Notes under the pieces: generated by a model | Databases searched by the model: none | What the model was told of the DNA's origin: nothing | What the model saw: the letters and a program-made list of their open reading frames with translations, nothing else | Position numbers and translations under genes: made by a program | Origin: Hemicentrotus pulcherrimus | Taxonomy: Eukaryota; Echinodermata; Echinoidea; Camarodonta; Strongylocentrotidae | DNA length: 10,722 nucleotides | Reading direction: 5' to 3' | Assembly: GCA_003118195.1 (NCBI GenBank) | Contig: BEXV01000292.1 | Span: forward strand, 105,128-115,849 | Shown here: piece by piece, positions 1-8,500 of the stretch | How the letters are laid out: each line of letters begins with the position of its first letter | Numbering within the stretch: the stretch's first letter is position 1

Positions 1-105
1 CCCCCCCTCCCCCCTTGAAAAAAAAAATCTGGTCATAATTTTTTGGTTTTTAACCTTTTTTTTTTGGTCCGTCTTTTTTTGTTGGGGGGGGGGGGGGGGG
101 CAGGG
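1..105. repeat. Homopolymer-rich low-complexity stretch
   Basis: Runs of C, A and T are followed by an uninterrupted run of 17 G (84-100). No coding signal is seen. Long homopolymers are error-prone in sequencing, so their exact lengths should not be trusted. Confidence 0.8.
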
Positions 106-471
106 GTTTCAAGGCCTGCTTGTCCCCCTCCCCTGGATCCGCGCACGAAAGATGTTGCCCTGTTCGCCCCTCCCCACCCTCCGTCGTCCTCCGCTTTCCG
201 CACACATATAAGCCAGTCGCCAACTTAGAAACATAAAGTAAAAAAAAAAAGTCAAGCAGTTATCTCTTCCTTCACCTTGAAGAGGCGTGAAATCAGCTTG
301 CGATAAGTTTAAAAAACAAAGATGAAGAAATGTAAATTTTCCTTGAAGACACAGAGCTGAAGACTTCCTCACAGCAGACATCTCGATATATAAGAGCATC
401 AGAATTTATGGAGAAAGATATCTCCTAACAGCCTGTCCAAAGTGGTGGACCTGGGTATTATGGTCAGCATA
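106..471. other. 3' flank / possible 3' UTR of the minus-strand kinase gene
   Basis: No recognisable gene lies here. It is immediately downstream of the kinase stop codon (minus strand), so part of it should be 3' UTR. I see no perfect AATAAA on the minus strand in this stretch. A CATAAA variant at about 407-412 is the nearest candidate. The short open frames on either strand have no family resemblance and no splice context. Confidence 0.4.
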
Positions 472-1444
472 TTAATAATTTCCTGAACTGCTTTCGTGTG
501 CGAGTCGCTCCTGCAGAGCTTGAACCTTGAGCAACACATCCTTTAGCGATCGTGGGCGAAGCATGGGTGCCTTTTGAGAGCAAGACTCCCCAATGGCGAC
601 CAGGTCTTCAAGTCGAGCGGCTCGGCCAATGAATACCAGCAGGACTCCTACAGAATAGATGTCACTGGCCTCGGACAAGGCTGTTCCGTCGACGACGACC
701 TCGGGTGCGACGTAGACGTTTCCACTAAGCTTCTCATGGTCTTCCAAGACCGATTGTTTGATAGTTACATGTGGTGGAAACGCAATTGTGCTGACGAGAC
801 CTAGGTCTATGATGAACCCTTTCCATCTTTCGTTACGAAGCTCCAGGAGAACATTATCAGCCTTAATATCGTTGTGAAGCAAACCGCTGGAGTGCATGAA
901 GTTTATGCCCTCCAGGACATCAAAAGCGATATGTAGCAAGCTGGGAGGTGACAGGAAAGGGCTGGGGTTGCTCTTCATGATATTGAGCAAAGGGAAGACC
1001 TTCCCTGTCTTCTTGTCTCCAATGAATTCTTGAACAATGCACGTGTTCTCTTCAAGCACCAGGGTACCGTAGAGCTTGGGAAAGTGGTTGTTACCGGAGA
1101 GGAACTCTGAGACCACAGCTTCATTGGTGAACTGACCGAAGTTGGCCCTTCTCTCAGCCTCAATCTTAGCTGGAGAGAAGTATGGTGGGATGAGAGGCTC
1201 CTTGATGGCAACGGTGTCCGAGCTGGCTGTAAGTCGGGCAAGCAACACACGTCCAAAGGCTCCCCGCCCAATCTCCTTGAACTTGAAGTCATTATCAAGA
1301 ATGGATATGGCATGGAAAGTGATGACATCATGCATGCTGAGCTCGGTACATGGGTTAGATCCAAATGTGGCGATTACGGCTACATCAGCAGTGGTCCTGA
1401 CATCAAGAATTGGACCTTGCACCTTGCCAAGATGCACTCCTAAG
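472..1444 (-). CDS. Kinase gene exon 5 (terminal): complete kinase domain
   Basis: This exon supplies residues 196-519 and the TAA stop at 474-472. The acceptor on the minus strand is a T-rich tract ending TTTTATAG (1445-1452). The exon begins with the third base of a split codon, matching the two bases left by the upstream exon to give Asn. The open frame continues past the acceptor into the intron up to an ATG at 1491, but that Met is intronic. All core motifs are in this single exon: GRGAFG, VAIK, HNDIKADN, DLG, APE and SDIYSVG. An intronless catalytic domain is consistent with retroposition or fusion of a kinase unit onto a coiled-coil gene, but that is inference. Confidence 0.9.
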
Positions 1445-3305
1445 CTATAAAAATAACAAACCAATGGGAGCATTATAAAATCAGTTTCCATTTATTTAAA
1501 CAAAAATACGATTGAATGCTGAATCATTTCATTTCCTAATTGGCTCTTATACTGGAGCAGACCGGTCACCGTAGGCAATGGATTAAGTTACTTTTTATAG
1601 CAACAAGCTCTCGTGGTGACATAATTACCCACCTGAAAATATCATCTCTGCATCTTCTTTAACTTCAATAATTATAATGATCTTTGAATACATCCAGGGT
1701 GGACAAGGAGATTATGGGAGCATTGCGCCATTACAGTTTTTCGCTTTAAGCCTATATTTGTTAAATACTTAAAGAAGAAAACGAAGATCTTCATTTAGGA
1801 AATATAAATGTCTTCTTAAGGAATTGATAGTCGATTGCTCATAATCATTATGCACCTTTTAATTCCAATGTTCATTGATTTAACTATTTGGTTCATTATT
1901 AATTGATACGTTCATTTATTTAGTTATATAGGGCACTTTCCTTTCAGTGTATATGACTTACTTTTCGATTAGATCACGAAGTCCCTGGTTCTTTTCCTGC
2001 AATCTTTGACAATCGTATTCTAAACCCCTCACTTTCGTCAGAGTACACTGAAAACCTTCGATACGATCAAATTCCTTTAAGGATGCCCCATCTGTTTTCG
2101 AAAGATTCTCAAGTTGGATGACAAGGTTAGATTTCTTCTCGAGAACTTTAGTCTGTTCGGATATTCCTAATGTCTCACCCTGCAGCGAAAAAAGGACGAT
2201 TATTTTCGTGAACAGAATTTGTCTATATCTTTTCCAAATATTTCCCCCATTATGACGAATAACTCCCTATGCACTTTGGGGCTATACGTTTTAACCTTAC
2301 AATCTTCTGCTCTAGACGAATTCGGTATATATATATATATATATACATTTTAAGATGATAGGGAAAAATTCTGGAAAAGTTAAAGTCACACGATACACCA
2401 TAGTTTTTTTACGAAGTAAAAAAAAAAGTGCCTTCTTTTGATATAATTATATTTTGACACAATATGTAAAACGGGGAGAAAGTCTTTTTCGTTTTTATTC
2501 AACCATTTTAATGGTATTGAAATATATCATAACTTGTATTTGTCTTGTGAAGCATCTTGTTGCTGTGATCGTTTCGGGGCTTGTTGAAGAAAAAAAAATC
2601 ATACCATAGTCTTGGTCATGTTATACAAAGAGGAGATGTATGCTTGGAGATTACATTTACTATGTGCACGTAAATTACATTTCAGAACGTGCCTTTGATA
2701 ACATTAATCACAAGTGTAATAAGCAGCTACAGTCGAATCGCTCTTAGCTGGTGTTATTGCAGTTTTAACTCTGGAATGTGTTTGGGTAATGTCTGATAAG
2801 TTCCAGAGAGGTAGAAGCACAATTCAAAATATCGCGTTTGATATTCCTACCTGATTTGGAACAACTTTGCTCTTCTTTCTCCATGGAAACCACCGGCCTT
2901 TAATAATATGGGGACAACAATTGGTCTGAGATTCTTGGACATGAAGGAGCTCTGCTTCAACAGTCTGAAATGAATGAAGAAATTAATGAATTTGAGTGAA
3001 TGAATGAATGAATGAATGAATGATTGAATGAATGAATAAATAAATGAAGAATGAACAAATGAATAAATGAATGAATGAATAAATGAATGAAAGTGATTGG
3101 ATGAAAAATATATGAAGATCCATTACCTCGTGAAGTAATCATATATCTACATTATCTCCAACTATCACAATCTTTTAGTATATTGTAAAGGTAGAGTATC
3201 TGTATGACACCATCGCAAACAATTTCGGGAAATTAACTCACGGGCATATATTCTATTGTTTATCCAGTAGAAAGCATGTTTTAATTGCGTAATAATTGTA
3301 GCGTT

Positions 3306-3343
<38 letters not shown>

Positions 3344-4016
3344 ATGTAGGTAATGGACAAGGCTATTCAAATTGCTGAAGATTGATTTTGCGAAAGTCCT
3401 TGTAATCAAAACAAAGAGACTAAGTTTTTTATTATTATTTTTTATGATGTCGAATGATTTCCATCAAAATATTATTGTTTTTTACATCGATTCCTTCACC
3501 TTAATTTTTCACCTTTCACTCACCTGAATGTGGGTCCGCGCAGCAGTCAGGTCAGATGTCAACTGGGTAACCTTTTCTTTCCAAGAAGCCTTGTCCTTTT
3601 CGCACTGAGAATTCATTGCCTTCCAGGTTGATCGGATGTGCTGGAGCGCATCATCTGGAAAAGCAATCTCATCTCGAGGATCCATCTCATTCGCTAAGTT
3701 TATGAACTCCTGAGAAAAACATATATTAAATACGTATTGATTCGTATTCCGAAAAACAATACTGATGAAGATGGATAAGAACGGCATAGCGAAAAATGTC
3801 TTCTTATCATCAAACTTTGCCAATCTCTTTAGTGGTCCAGAATAGACGCAATATTACATAATGCTTGAAGATAGTGGTTGAATGATATCAAACTCAAATT
3901 ATGTTAGCATGACTAGATTAATGACTAGATGTCCAACAATAGCATACCCGAATGACTGCATCCTTTTCTCTGTTGACGATAGTTTCGTCATTCGTGACGT
4001 TGTTGAGTCTATTCAT
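472..4016 (-). CDS. Coiled-coil protein kinase, five coding exons (gene-level model)
   Basis: Five minus-strand exons (4016-3948, 3709-3524, 2964-2851, 2179-1962, 1444-472) join with GT-AG introns and matching phases into a 1560-nt open frame of 519 codons plus stop. Residues about 60-200 are rich in charged heptad-like stretches that suggest coiled coil, split by a basic, tryptophan-containing insert near residues 109-118. Residues about 250-510 form a full protein kinase domain: GRGAFG glycine loop (about 255-260), VAIK lysine (277), a candidate helix-C Glu near 304, HNDIKADN catalytic loop (386-393, catalytic Asp 388), DLG metal-binding Asp 409 and APE (442-444). It should phosphorylate protein substrates. 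The Arg of the usual HRD is Asn, so it is a non-RD kinase. No signal peptide or membrane segment is evident. I cannot place it in a named family; it resembles TKL-like kinases. The start codon is less certain than the rest. Confidence 0.82.
1445..1961 (-). other. Kinase gene intron 4
   Basis: Bounded by a GTAAGT donor (1961-1956) and a TATAG acceptor (1446-1445, minus strand). It is AT-rich. I see no gene, RNA or mobile element inside. Confidence 0.75.
1962..2179 (-). CDS. Kinase gene exon 4: coiled-coil segment
   Basis: A 218-nt exon, phase 0 in and phase 2 out, encoding residues 124-195 plus two bases of codon 196. It is preceded by a GCTGCAG acceptor and followed by a perfect GTAAGT donor. 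The peptide is highly charged and rich in Leu, Glu, Lys and Gln, with heptad-like spacing in KVLEKKSNLVIQLENL and in the stretch around RLQEKNQGLRDLIENL. This suggests coiled coil and hence dimerisation or scaffold binding ahead of the kinase domain. Confidence 0.8.
2180..2850 (-). other. Kinase gene intron 3
   Basis: Donor GTAGGAAT and acceptor CGCTGCAG bound this 671-nt intron. Apart from a short TA microsatellite (2326-2345) nothing recognisable is in it. Confidence 0.7.
2326..2345. repeat. (TA)10 microsatellite
   Basis: Twenty bases of uninterrupted TA dinucleotides lie within intron 3 of the kinase gene. Confidence 0.95.
2851..2964 (-). CDS. Kinase gene exon 3: linker with basic patch
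   Basis: A 114-nt phase 0-0 exon encoding residues 86-123. The first dozen residues continue the coiled coil of the preceding exon. The rest is a Cys-Cys-Pro motif followed by a basic aromatic patch (GRWFPWRKKSK), which could be a nuclear-localisation or nucleic-acid/phospholipid-binding element; that role is inference. Splice sites are a CATTTCAG acceptor and a CAG|GTAGGA donor on the minus strand. Exon length in whole codons means it could be skipped without a frameshift. Confidence 0.75.
2968..3093. repeat. (GAAT/AAAT)n tetranucleotide repeat
   Basis: About 125 bp of imperfect GAAT/TGAA units with AAAT variants, densest from 2996 to 3092. On the minus strand it reads as (TTCA)n and sits immediately upstream of the exon 3 acceptor, so it takes the place of the polypyrimidine tract. 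Confidence 0.9.
3308..3341. repeat. (AT)17 microsatellite
   Basis: A 34-bp uninterrupted AT dinucleotide run within intron 2 of the kinase gene. Confidence 0.95.
3524..3709 (-). CDS. Kinase gene exon 2: acidic/helical N-terminal segment
   Basis: A 186-nt phase 0-0 exon encoding residues 24-85. The minus-strand acceptor TTTTTCTCAG and the donor CAG|GTGAGT are both strong. The peptide starts with an acidic stretch (NEMDPRDEIAFPDD) and then becomes a Lys/Glu/Gln/Thr-rich helix (from about SWKEKVTQLTSDLTAAR) that continues into the next exon as predicted coiled coil. No named domain is recognised. Confidence 0.82.
3710..3947 (-). other. Kinase gene intron 1
   Basis: A 238-nt intron with donor GTATGC and acceptor TCTCAG on the minus strand. 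Nothing else is seen in it. Confidence 0.65.
3948..4016 (-). CDS. Kinase gene exon 1, coding part (provisional start)
   Basis: The frame demanded by exon 2 is open upstream for 33 codons until a TGA (about 4046-4044), and the only ATG in that stretch is at 4016-4014. Its context (GAG before ATG) has a purine at -3. This gives 23 N-terminal residues ending at the donor CGG|GTATGC. An in-frame stop upstream and no convincing acceptor between it and the ATG favour a first coding exon. A weak acceptor-like AAG near 4043 leaves open an internal exon with more gene upstream. Confidence 0.55.
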
Positions 4017-4145
4017 CTCTTTGTGACGTTCTTCGATGACCCTTCATAAATTCAAGTATCTCCAGTAGCGTGTCCGTGGTATGTCTCTGGTAATATATCT
4101 GTGCATATCGAATAGCGAAACGAGAAATACCGCACGGGGAGGGTA

Positions 4146-4169
4146 AGAGAGAGAGAGAGAGAGAGAGGT

Positions 4170-4200
<31 letters not shown>

Positions 4201-4208
4201 GAGATAGA
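4146..4208. repeat. (GA)n/(GACA)n microsatellite
   Basis: A GA dinucleotide run followed by GACA tetranucleotides and more GA. It lies about 130 bp upstream of the provisional kinase start, in the 5' UTR or promoter. GAGA-type tracts are often found near metazoan promoters, but no role can be shown here. Confidence 0.9.
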
Positions 4209-4600
4209 AGAACACTGAGAGGGAAAGGCAACGTGAAAATAAGATGGTACAAACCCTCTGCATATCCTCCCGTTACAAGATTAAAGCACTTATCTTGACA
4301 TTAATTCATGGCGGATCTGAAAATATCAATTCTATTTCTCTACACGCTTTTGAGTCAAACGGTATCACAAACACATGGCTTAAAAATTTAGGTCTCCAAA
4401 AAGTTTTCGCTAAAATATGCTCTGATTTCTTCCTCATTGCGATTTCTAAAGTACCTTCACATTCGTCTCAAATGTAGGAAAAATACATCCACATATAACT
4501 TGGCGATAAATAGTCTCCGGCCTCGCTGTTGTTTGGACGACTCCTATAGGTAGCCTTTAAACTTTTATGATTTATTGTTTACTTCAATCCAAATTGCGGT
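4209..4600. other. Intergenic spacer between divergent genes, no recognised feature
   Basis: AT-rich sequence with no convincing exon. A 77-codon plus-strand open frame (4244-4477) has no family resemblance and no flanking splice sites that would join it to the GST gene. Confidence 0.5.
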
Positions 4601-4605
4601 AACTA

Positions 4606-4915
4606 TGCTTGTGATGTCACAATAAGGCAATGAAAACTTTCAGCCAATCAAGACGCATATATAAACAAGTTGCTGTGCACTGTCTTTTGAGTTGATCATG
4701 ATTGTGATGTCATAATGGAAGTGCGAGAAAGACTTTCAGCCAATCAAAACGCATAGACAAGTTGCTGCGCACTTATATCTTTTGAGTTGATTGTGAAGTC
4801 ATAATGGAAGTGCGAGAAAGACTTTCAGTCAATCAAAACGCATTGGTATGTGTAGTAGTACGGTTTCTCTGATTGTGATGTCATAATGGGAGAGAAAAAA
4901 AACTGTCAGCCAGAT
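4606..4915. repeat. Four-unit tandem repeat with CRE-like and CCAAT motifs
   Basis: Four imperfect units start with GTGATGTCA-type motifs at 4611, 4704, 4793 and 4875, so spacing falls from 93 to 89 to 82 bp. Units 1-3 share, in order, a TGATGTCA-like octamer (close to the CRE/AP-1 consensus), a GAAAACTTTCAG or GAAAGACTTTCAG block, a CAATCAAAACGCAT block, and in the first two also AAGTTGCTG.GCAC and CTTTTGAGTTGA. CCAAT is intact in units 1 and 2 (about 4643 and 4740) and degenerate in units 3 and 4. The array lies between the divergent kinase and GST genes, so it could act as a shared upstream element, or be a decayed transposon-derived minisatellite. Confidence 0.8.
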
Positions 4916-5386
4916 GTAAAAGTGCAATAAACTCTCAGCCTTTTGAAAACAGAATTAAAAACTATTTGTTTTTATTTTTATTTCTAGTTCTAGTTCTCTT
5001 TCTTTTTCTTCTTTTTAGGTTTCCATTTCTGCTTCTTATAGTCTGCTTTAGTTTTACTTCTTCTAACGTAGATCTAGAGTCTACTGCTACTTTTATTTCA
5101 GAGTTTTCTAACCAGCCCAATTTATCAGAGTTTATTTCTATTTCTACTCTAATGGTAGACTGTTTCGGTATTTCGCCAAGTTATTTGAATTCCAGATTTG
5201 GTGTATAAAGGTGAACATCGCATTTTGAGAAGAAACAAAAATTCAACTTCGAAATTAAAGATTTGTCTGCGGCATGCGGTCTCGGATACCTATTATTACG
5301 GGCGATATTTTTCATGTGGTGGCCGTGGGCCGGGCGCGCAAGATATATATCGTGCATGCACGTTTACTCTTTTTCAGCACGCACGG
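4916..5386. other. GST gene upstream region
   Basis: AT-rich with a pyrimidine-rich patch near 4965-5030. The last 200 bp are more GC- and CpG-rich and include a 12-bp palindrome CGTGCATGCACG (5351-5362) and a CACGC core (5378-5382), which on the other strand is the GCGTG core of the Ah-receptor (xenobiotic response) element. Vertebrate GST genes are commonly induced through such elements, but a five-base core is weak evidence. Confidence 0.35.
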
Positions 5387-5394
5387 TATAAAGG
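5387..5394 (+). promoter_or_regulatory. TATA-box-like element of the GST gene
   Basis: TATAAAGG lies 80 bp before the GST start codon, in the right orientation and at a plausible distance for a transcription start near 5415-5425 and a roughly 45-nt 5' UTR. No mRNA evidence is available. Confidence 0.45.
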
Positions 5395-5466
5395 AAAGGT
5401 TTCAGTTGCACCTGCCAGTAAAAAGCATCGTTATTACCATAATTGTATACCTAAATAAGTTCCGAA

Positions 5467-5578
5467 ATGTCTGTCAAAATATTCTACGACGTGATGTCGC
5501 AGCCTGCGAGGTCGGTGTTGATGTTTGTAAGGGCAAACAAGATCCCGTACACTCCATGCCCAATAGCCATGCGAAAAG
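5467..5578 (+). CDS. GSTT-like: GST theta exon 1
   Basis: A 112-nt exon encoding residues 1-37 plus the first base of codon 38 (phase 1 out). It starts MSVKIFYDVMSQPARS: strand beta-1, then the loop and helix carrying the theta catalytic Ser 11 next to Gln-Pro. The donor is AAAAG|GTAAGT, a perfect consensus. The start codon is the first Met after an in-frame TAA and has G at -3. Confidence 0.93.
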
Positions 5579-8500
5579 GTAAGTGCGCGTATATCTATTT
5601 ATTTCTCTCCCAGAGTTCGGGGGGCGTGTATCGAGGGATTCTGTTTAATGTCGATTGAAAGACACGGGCGCGGGCCTGCCCTCATCTGGCCATTCCACGC
5701 CTATAGTAATACTTGTCCTAGACTTGAGTCCTACAATGTGTGAAGTCTAAACCGTAAACGGGATATTGGCCATGCCCAATGCAAACCTGTCCAGTGTCTT
5801 CTTCTTCTTCTTTTTCCTGTTCCTCTTCCTCTTTCTCTTCCTCTTCCTCTTCCTCTTCTTGATCTTTCTCATCTTCTTTCTCATCTTCTTCTTCTTCTTC
5901 TTCTTCTTCCTCTTCCTCTTCCTCTTCCTCTTCCTCTTCCTCTTCCTCCTCCTCTTCTTCCTCCTCTTCTTCTTCTTCTTCTTCTTCTTCTTCTTCTTCT
6001 TCTTGTTCATCTTCTTCTTCCTCTTCCTCTTCCTCTTCCTCTTCTTATTAAAGGGATCCTGTAACTTTGTCTCAGATTCTGAAACAAAATTCTGGATTTA
6101 GCACATGATGCAATGATAATTATAAACCTTTAGGTCAGAACCCCATGACTTTTACAAGCCGATCGCCTGCCTGATTATCAAGATATTTATGATTGGAATT
6201 ACAAATTTTGAAAACCGTTCGCCTGACAGTTTTCATAACACTACAGTCAATTGGGGAAAACGAGTATAGTAAAACCAGTCACTCAAAGATTTTTACTTTT
6301 TTTGAGGCACTTCTTGATCATTTTGAAGCGCAATTTTTTTAGGGCTTCAAGATTACACCATGTCACAGACACTGATGGCACGTAGGGCCGTGTATCTCCG
6401 ATTTAACATTGTTAAACAATCCCTTTAAGTCTGCCCCCATCACTTGACAGAAGATTCTTGCAAACTATGTAGTAAGTGTGTCGTGGTGTGTGTTAGTATT
6501 TGCTCAAAAGTAAGACTAAGACTAGAGAAGGAACAAAAATGGGCATTTACTTTAGTAAAATTCTTCTATTATTTGTGCATCACAATTTGAAATCGAAATA
6601 CAAATAAAGAAAGAATATAGGCATTTTCTTACTCGAATGACAAAGCTTTGCTTGCCCTATATACACATGAATCCTGACCTGATGTGAATTGTGAATTTTG
6701 TGATGTGATTTACATGACAAAATCATTGACCTCTGCTCTGGCTTTGGCTCTGACAAGAGTTGGTAATGTTGATCCTGTTCAAAAGAGGGGTGTACGTAAT
6801 ATTTTGGTGTATCAAAAGAGGTTAGGTTGATTTTGCATGGCAATGCTACGCCAACTTGATGAAAATAGAAGTTCAGCAAGTGTAGAAGTTCAGCAATGCT
6901 TCCTGTGATGCTTACCATGCCATGTCCTGACAAAGTGTTCACTTTCCATCCTTTTTGAAAGTTGTACAAGTACACTGAATGAATATGGGGAAGGATCTGG
7001 GTTATTGAATGTCCTGATGATTATGATATTTCTGTCTCTGTCTTGTTCTTCGTGCTATTTCATTTTGTAAAATTTCCTTCTGTTATCTTTTTTTTTTCTT
7101 TCTGCCATGCCCTGATTTGTAACCTTTGACCTTTTAGGTGAGCATCAATCCAAAGAGTATGCAGCCGTCAGTCCGATGAAGAAGATTCCGGCTATGCAAG
7201 ACGGAGAGTTCAAACTCACAGAGAGGCATGTATCAACTTTTCCAGGGCTAAACACTTTCAAGTGCTGGAGACACATGCATGGGCATCTAAAAAATTCTTG
7301 GTCCCCTAATTTTGAACATTTTAAAGATGGGGTTCCACACCTACAAATTTTAATGTAGAAACCCTCACACAAAAAGTATGTGTCAAATTTTCAAGGGCTC
7401 ACTATAAAGTGTCCAAAAAATTTGGCTGCTCAAATCTCCTTCATAACTTTCTTATTATTGGTCCAAAACTTTTGCTATTCTGTAAATCTTTAGATGCTGC
7501 TTGTAAGTATCGGCTTACATGGTGATGTAACTTAGATATACAGTAGACTCCTCAATCCTCCCTTTCTCTCTCACATGGTGCATATGCAAGCCTACTGTAT
7601 ATCTGTAAATCTTGTTATTTACATATTATATTTGTCATACAAATGAAATTATCACTACGGTCGGATCGGATTGCCCTTTAAAATGTAATTCGCACAAGGA
7701 CCTAAGCCATTACTTCACATATATGAGCACCGTGTGTTGGATAATAATTTGAATAATTATTAAAAAATAATATGACATGTTATTTTATCGATAGTCCAAT
7801 AGCCAAACTTTAATTATTGGGATAAAGACCCAAATCATTTTAGACCAATGCTTCCAATTGTGATCAATTATCAGCAGTGTTTGCACAGTTTTTGTAGATA
7901 ATTTTTGATTAATTGATCAGCACTCAACAGATTTCATTTGATGCCAAAATCTCTGATTGATGCAACTCCAAATAAAATTTTCCTTCTCTTAAAATTACAG
8001 TATCACAAAATGGAGGAAAAAATGGTTATAACTGAATTTCAAAACCATTTTTGTTTGCGTTCTGTGAACAATGCACTATTGCAAATGTGTAAAAATTTGT
8101 AATCAATGTAATTTCCAACAATTTATTCCTACTCTGAACAATGCATCATCGCGAAAGTGAAAAAATTGTAATTGTCGCAAATTTCTGTGAACAATGGACT
8201 ATAACAGTGGAAAAATTGTGATTGTTTTGTTTGTTTGTTTTCCTTCTCTGAACAATGCAGTATCGCAATAGTGAAATACTTGCAGGCCAAGTATGCAGGC
8301 CCTGACCATTGGTATCCATCTGACCTCCAAGCAAGGGCCAAAGTCGATGAGTACCTCGCCTGGCAACACATGAACACCAGGGTCAATGTAGCAAAGGTCT
8401 TTTTGAAAGAGGTTAGTCCAAGTTCTTTACAGAAAAGTGCATGGAACAATCCTTGTTTTAGAGATGATTACTCTGCATGTGTTCAAGTTTCAGACTTCCA

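Larger units (their letters stand above)
2965..3523 (-). other. Kinase gene intron 2
   Basis: Bounded by a GTGAGTG donor and a TTTCAG acceptor on the minus strand. It contains the GAAT tetranucleotide repeat near its 3' end and a 34-bp AT dinucleotide repeat near its middle. No gene is seen inside. Confidence 0.75.
5579..7137 (+). other. GST intron 1
   Basis: A 1559-nt phase 1 intron (GTAAGT ... CCTTTTAG). It holds the TTC/TTCCTC tract (5797-6046) and a probable MITE (6048-6428). From 6429 to 7137 I see no feature beyond a short direct repeat AGAAGTTCAGCAA (near 6868 and 6885). Confidence 0.8.
7226..8260 (+). other. GST intron 2 (to exon 3a)
   Basis: A 1035-nt phase 2 intron with the GC donor and the acceptor GAACAATGCAG. 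Contents are a 13-bp inverted repeat (7534-7604) and the degenerate acceptor-like repeats from 7981 on. Nothing else is recognised between 7232 and 7533 or between 7605 and 7980. Confidence 0.75.

Noticed and set aside
574..1450. Plus-strand frames at 574-804 and 1142-1450 and a second minus frame at 975-1364
   Set aside because: They are shadows of the kinase-domain exon in other frames.
3000..3110. Regular short repeats considered as a CRISPR-like array
   Set aside because: Units are four bases with no spacers, and the genome is eukaryotic; this is a microsatellite.
4244..4477. 77-codon plus-strand open frame in the intergenic spacer
   Set aside because: Composition is ordinary for AT-rich non-coding DNA; no motif, Kozak support or splice link to the GST gene.
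4966..5208. 80-codon frame with hydrophobic Phe/Leu start resembling a signal peptide
   Set aside because: The hydrophobic start comes from a pyrimidine-rich patch; the remainder has no family resemblance.
5198..5582. Two plus-strand frames (5198-5458 and 5274-5582) overlapping the GST start
   Set aside because: They are in the wrong frame for exon 1, match no family and cover the putative TATA region.
5766..6101. 111-codon plus-strand frame of Phe/Leu and its 87-codon minus-strand Lys/Arg counterpart
   Set aside because: Both are direct translations of the TTC/TTCCTC low-complexity tract inside an intron.
6580..6975. 131-codon minus-strand frame within GST intron 1
   Set aside because: No recognisable domain; length is within chance expectation for this span and it lies in an intron of a well-supported gene.
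7226..7235. Canonical GT at 7230 as the exon 2 donor
   Set aside because: It adds four bases, changes the conserved Ser67 codon and leads to a stop in every exon 3 copy.
8129..8449. Minus-strand open frames opposite exon 3a, and the matching ones opposite exon 3b (8793-9120)
   Set aside because: They are antisense shadows of the GST exon; the sense strand has the conserved family motifs and correct splice sites.
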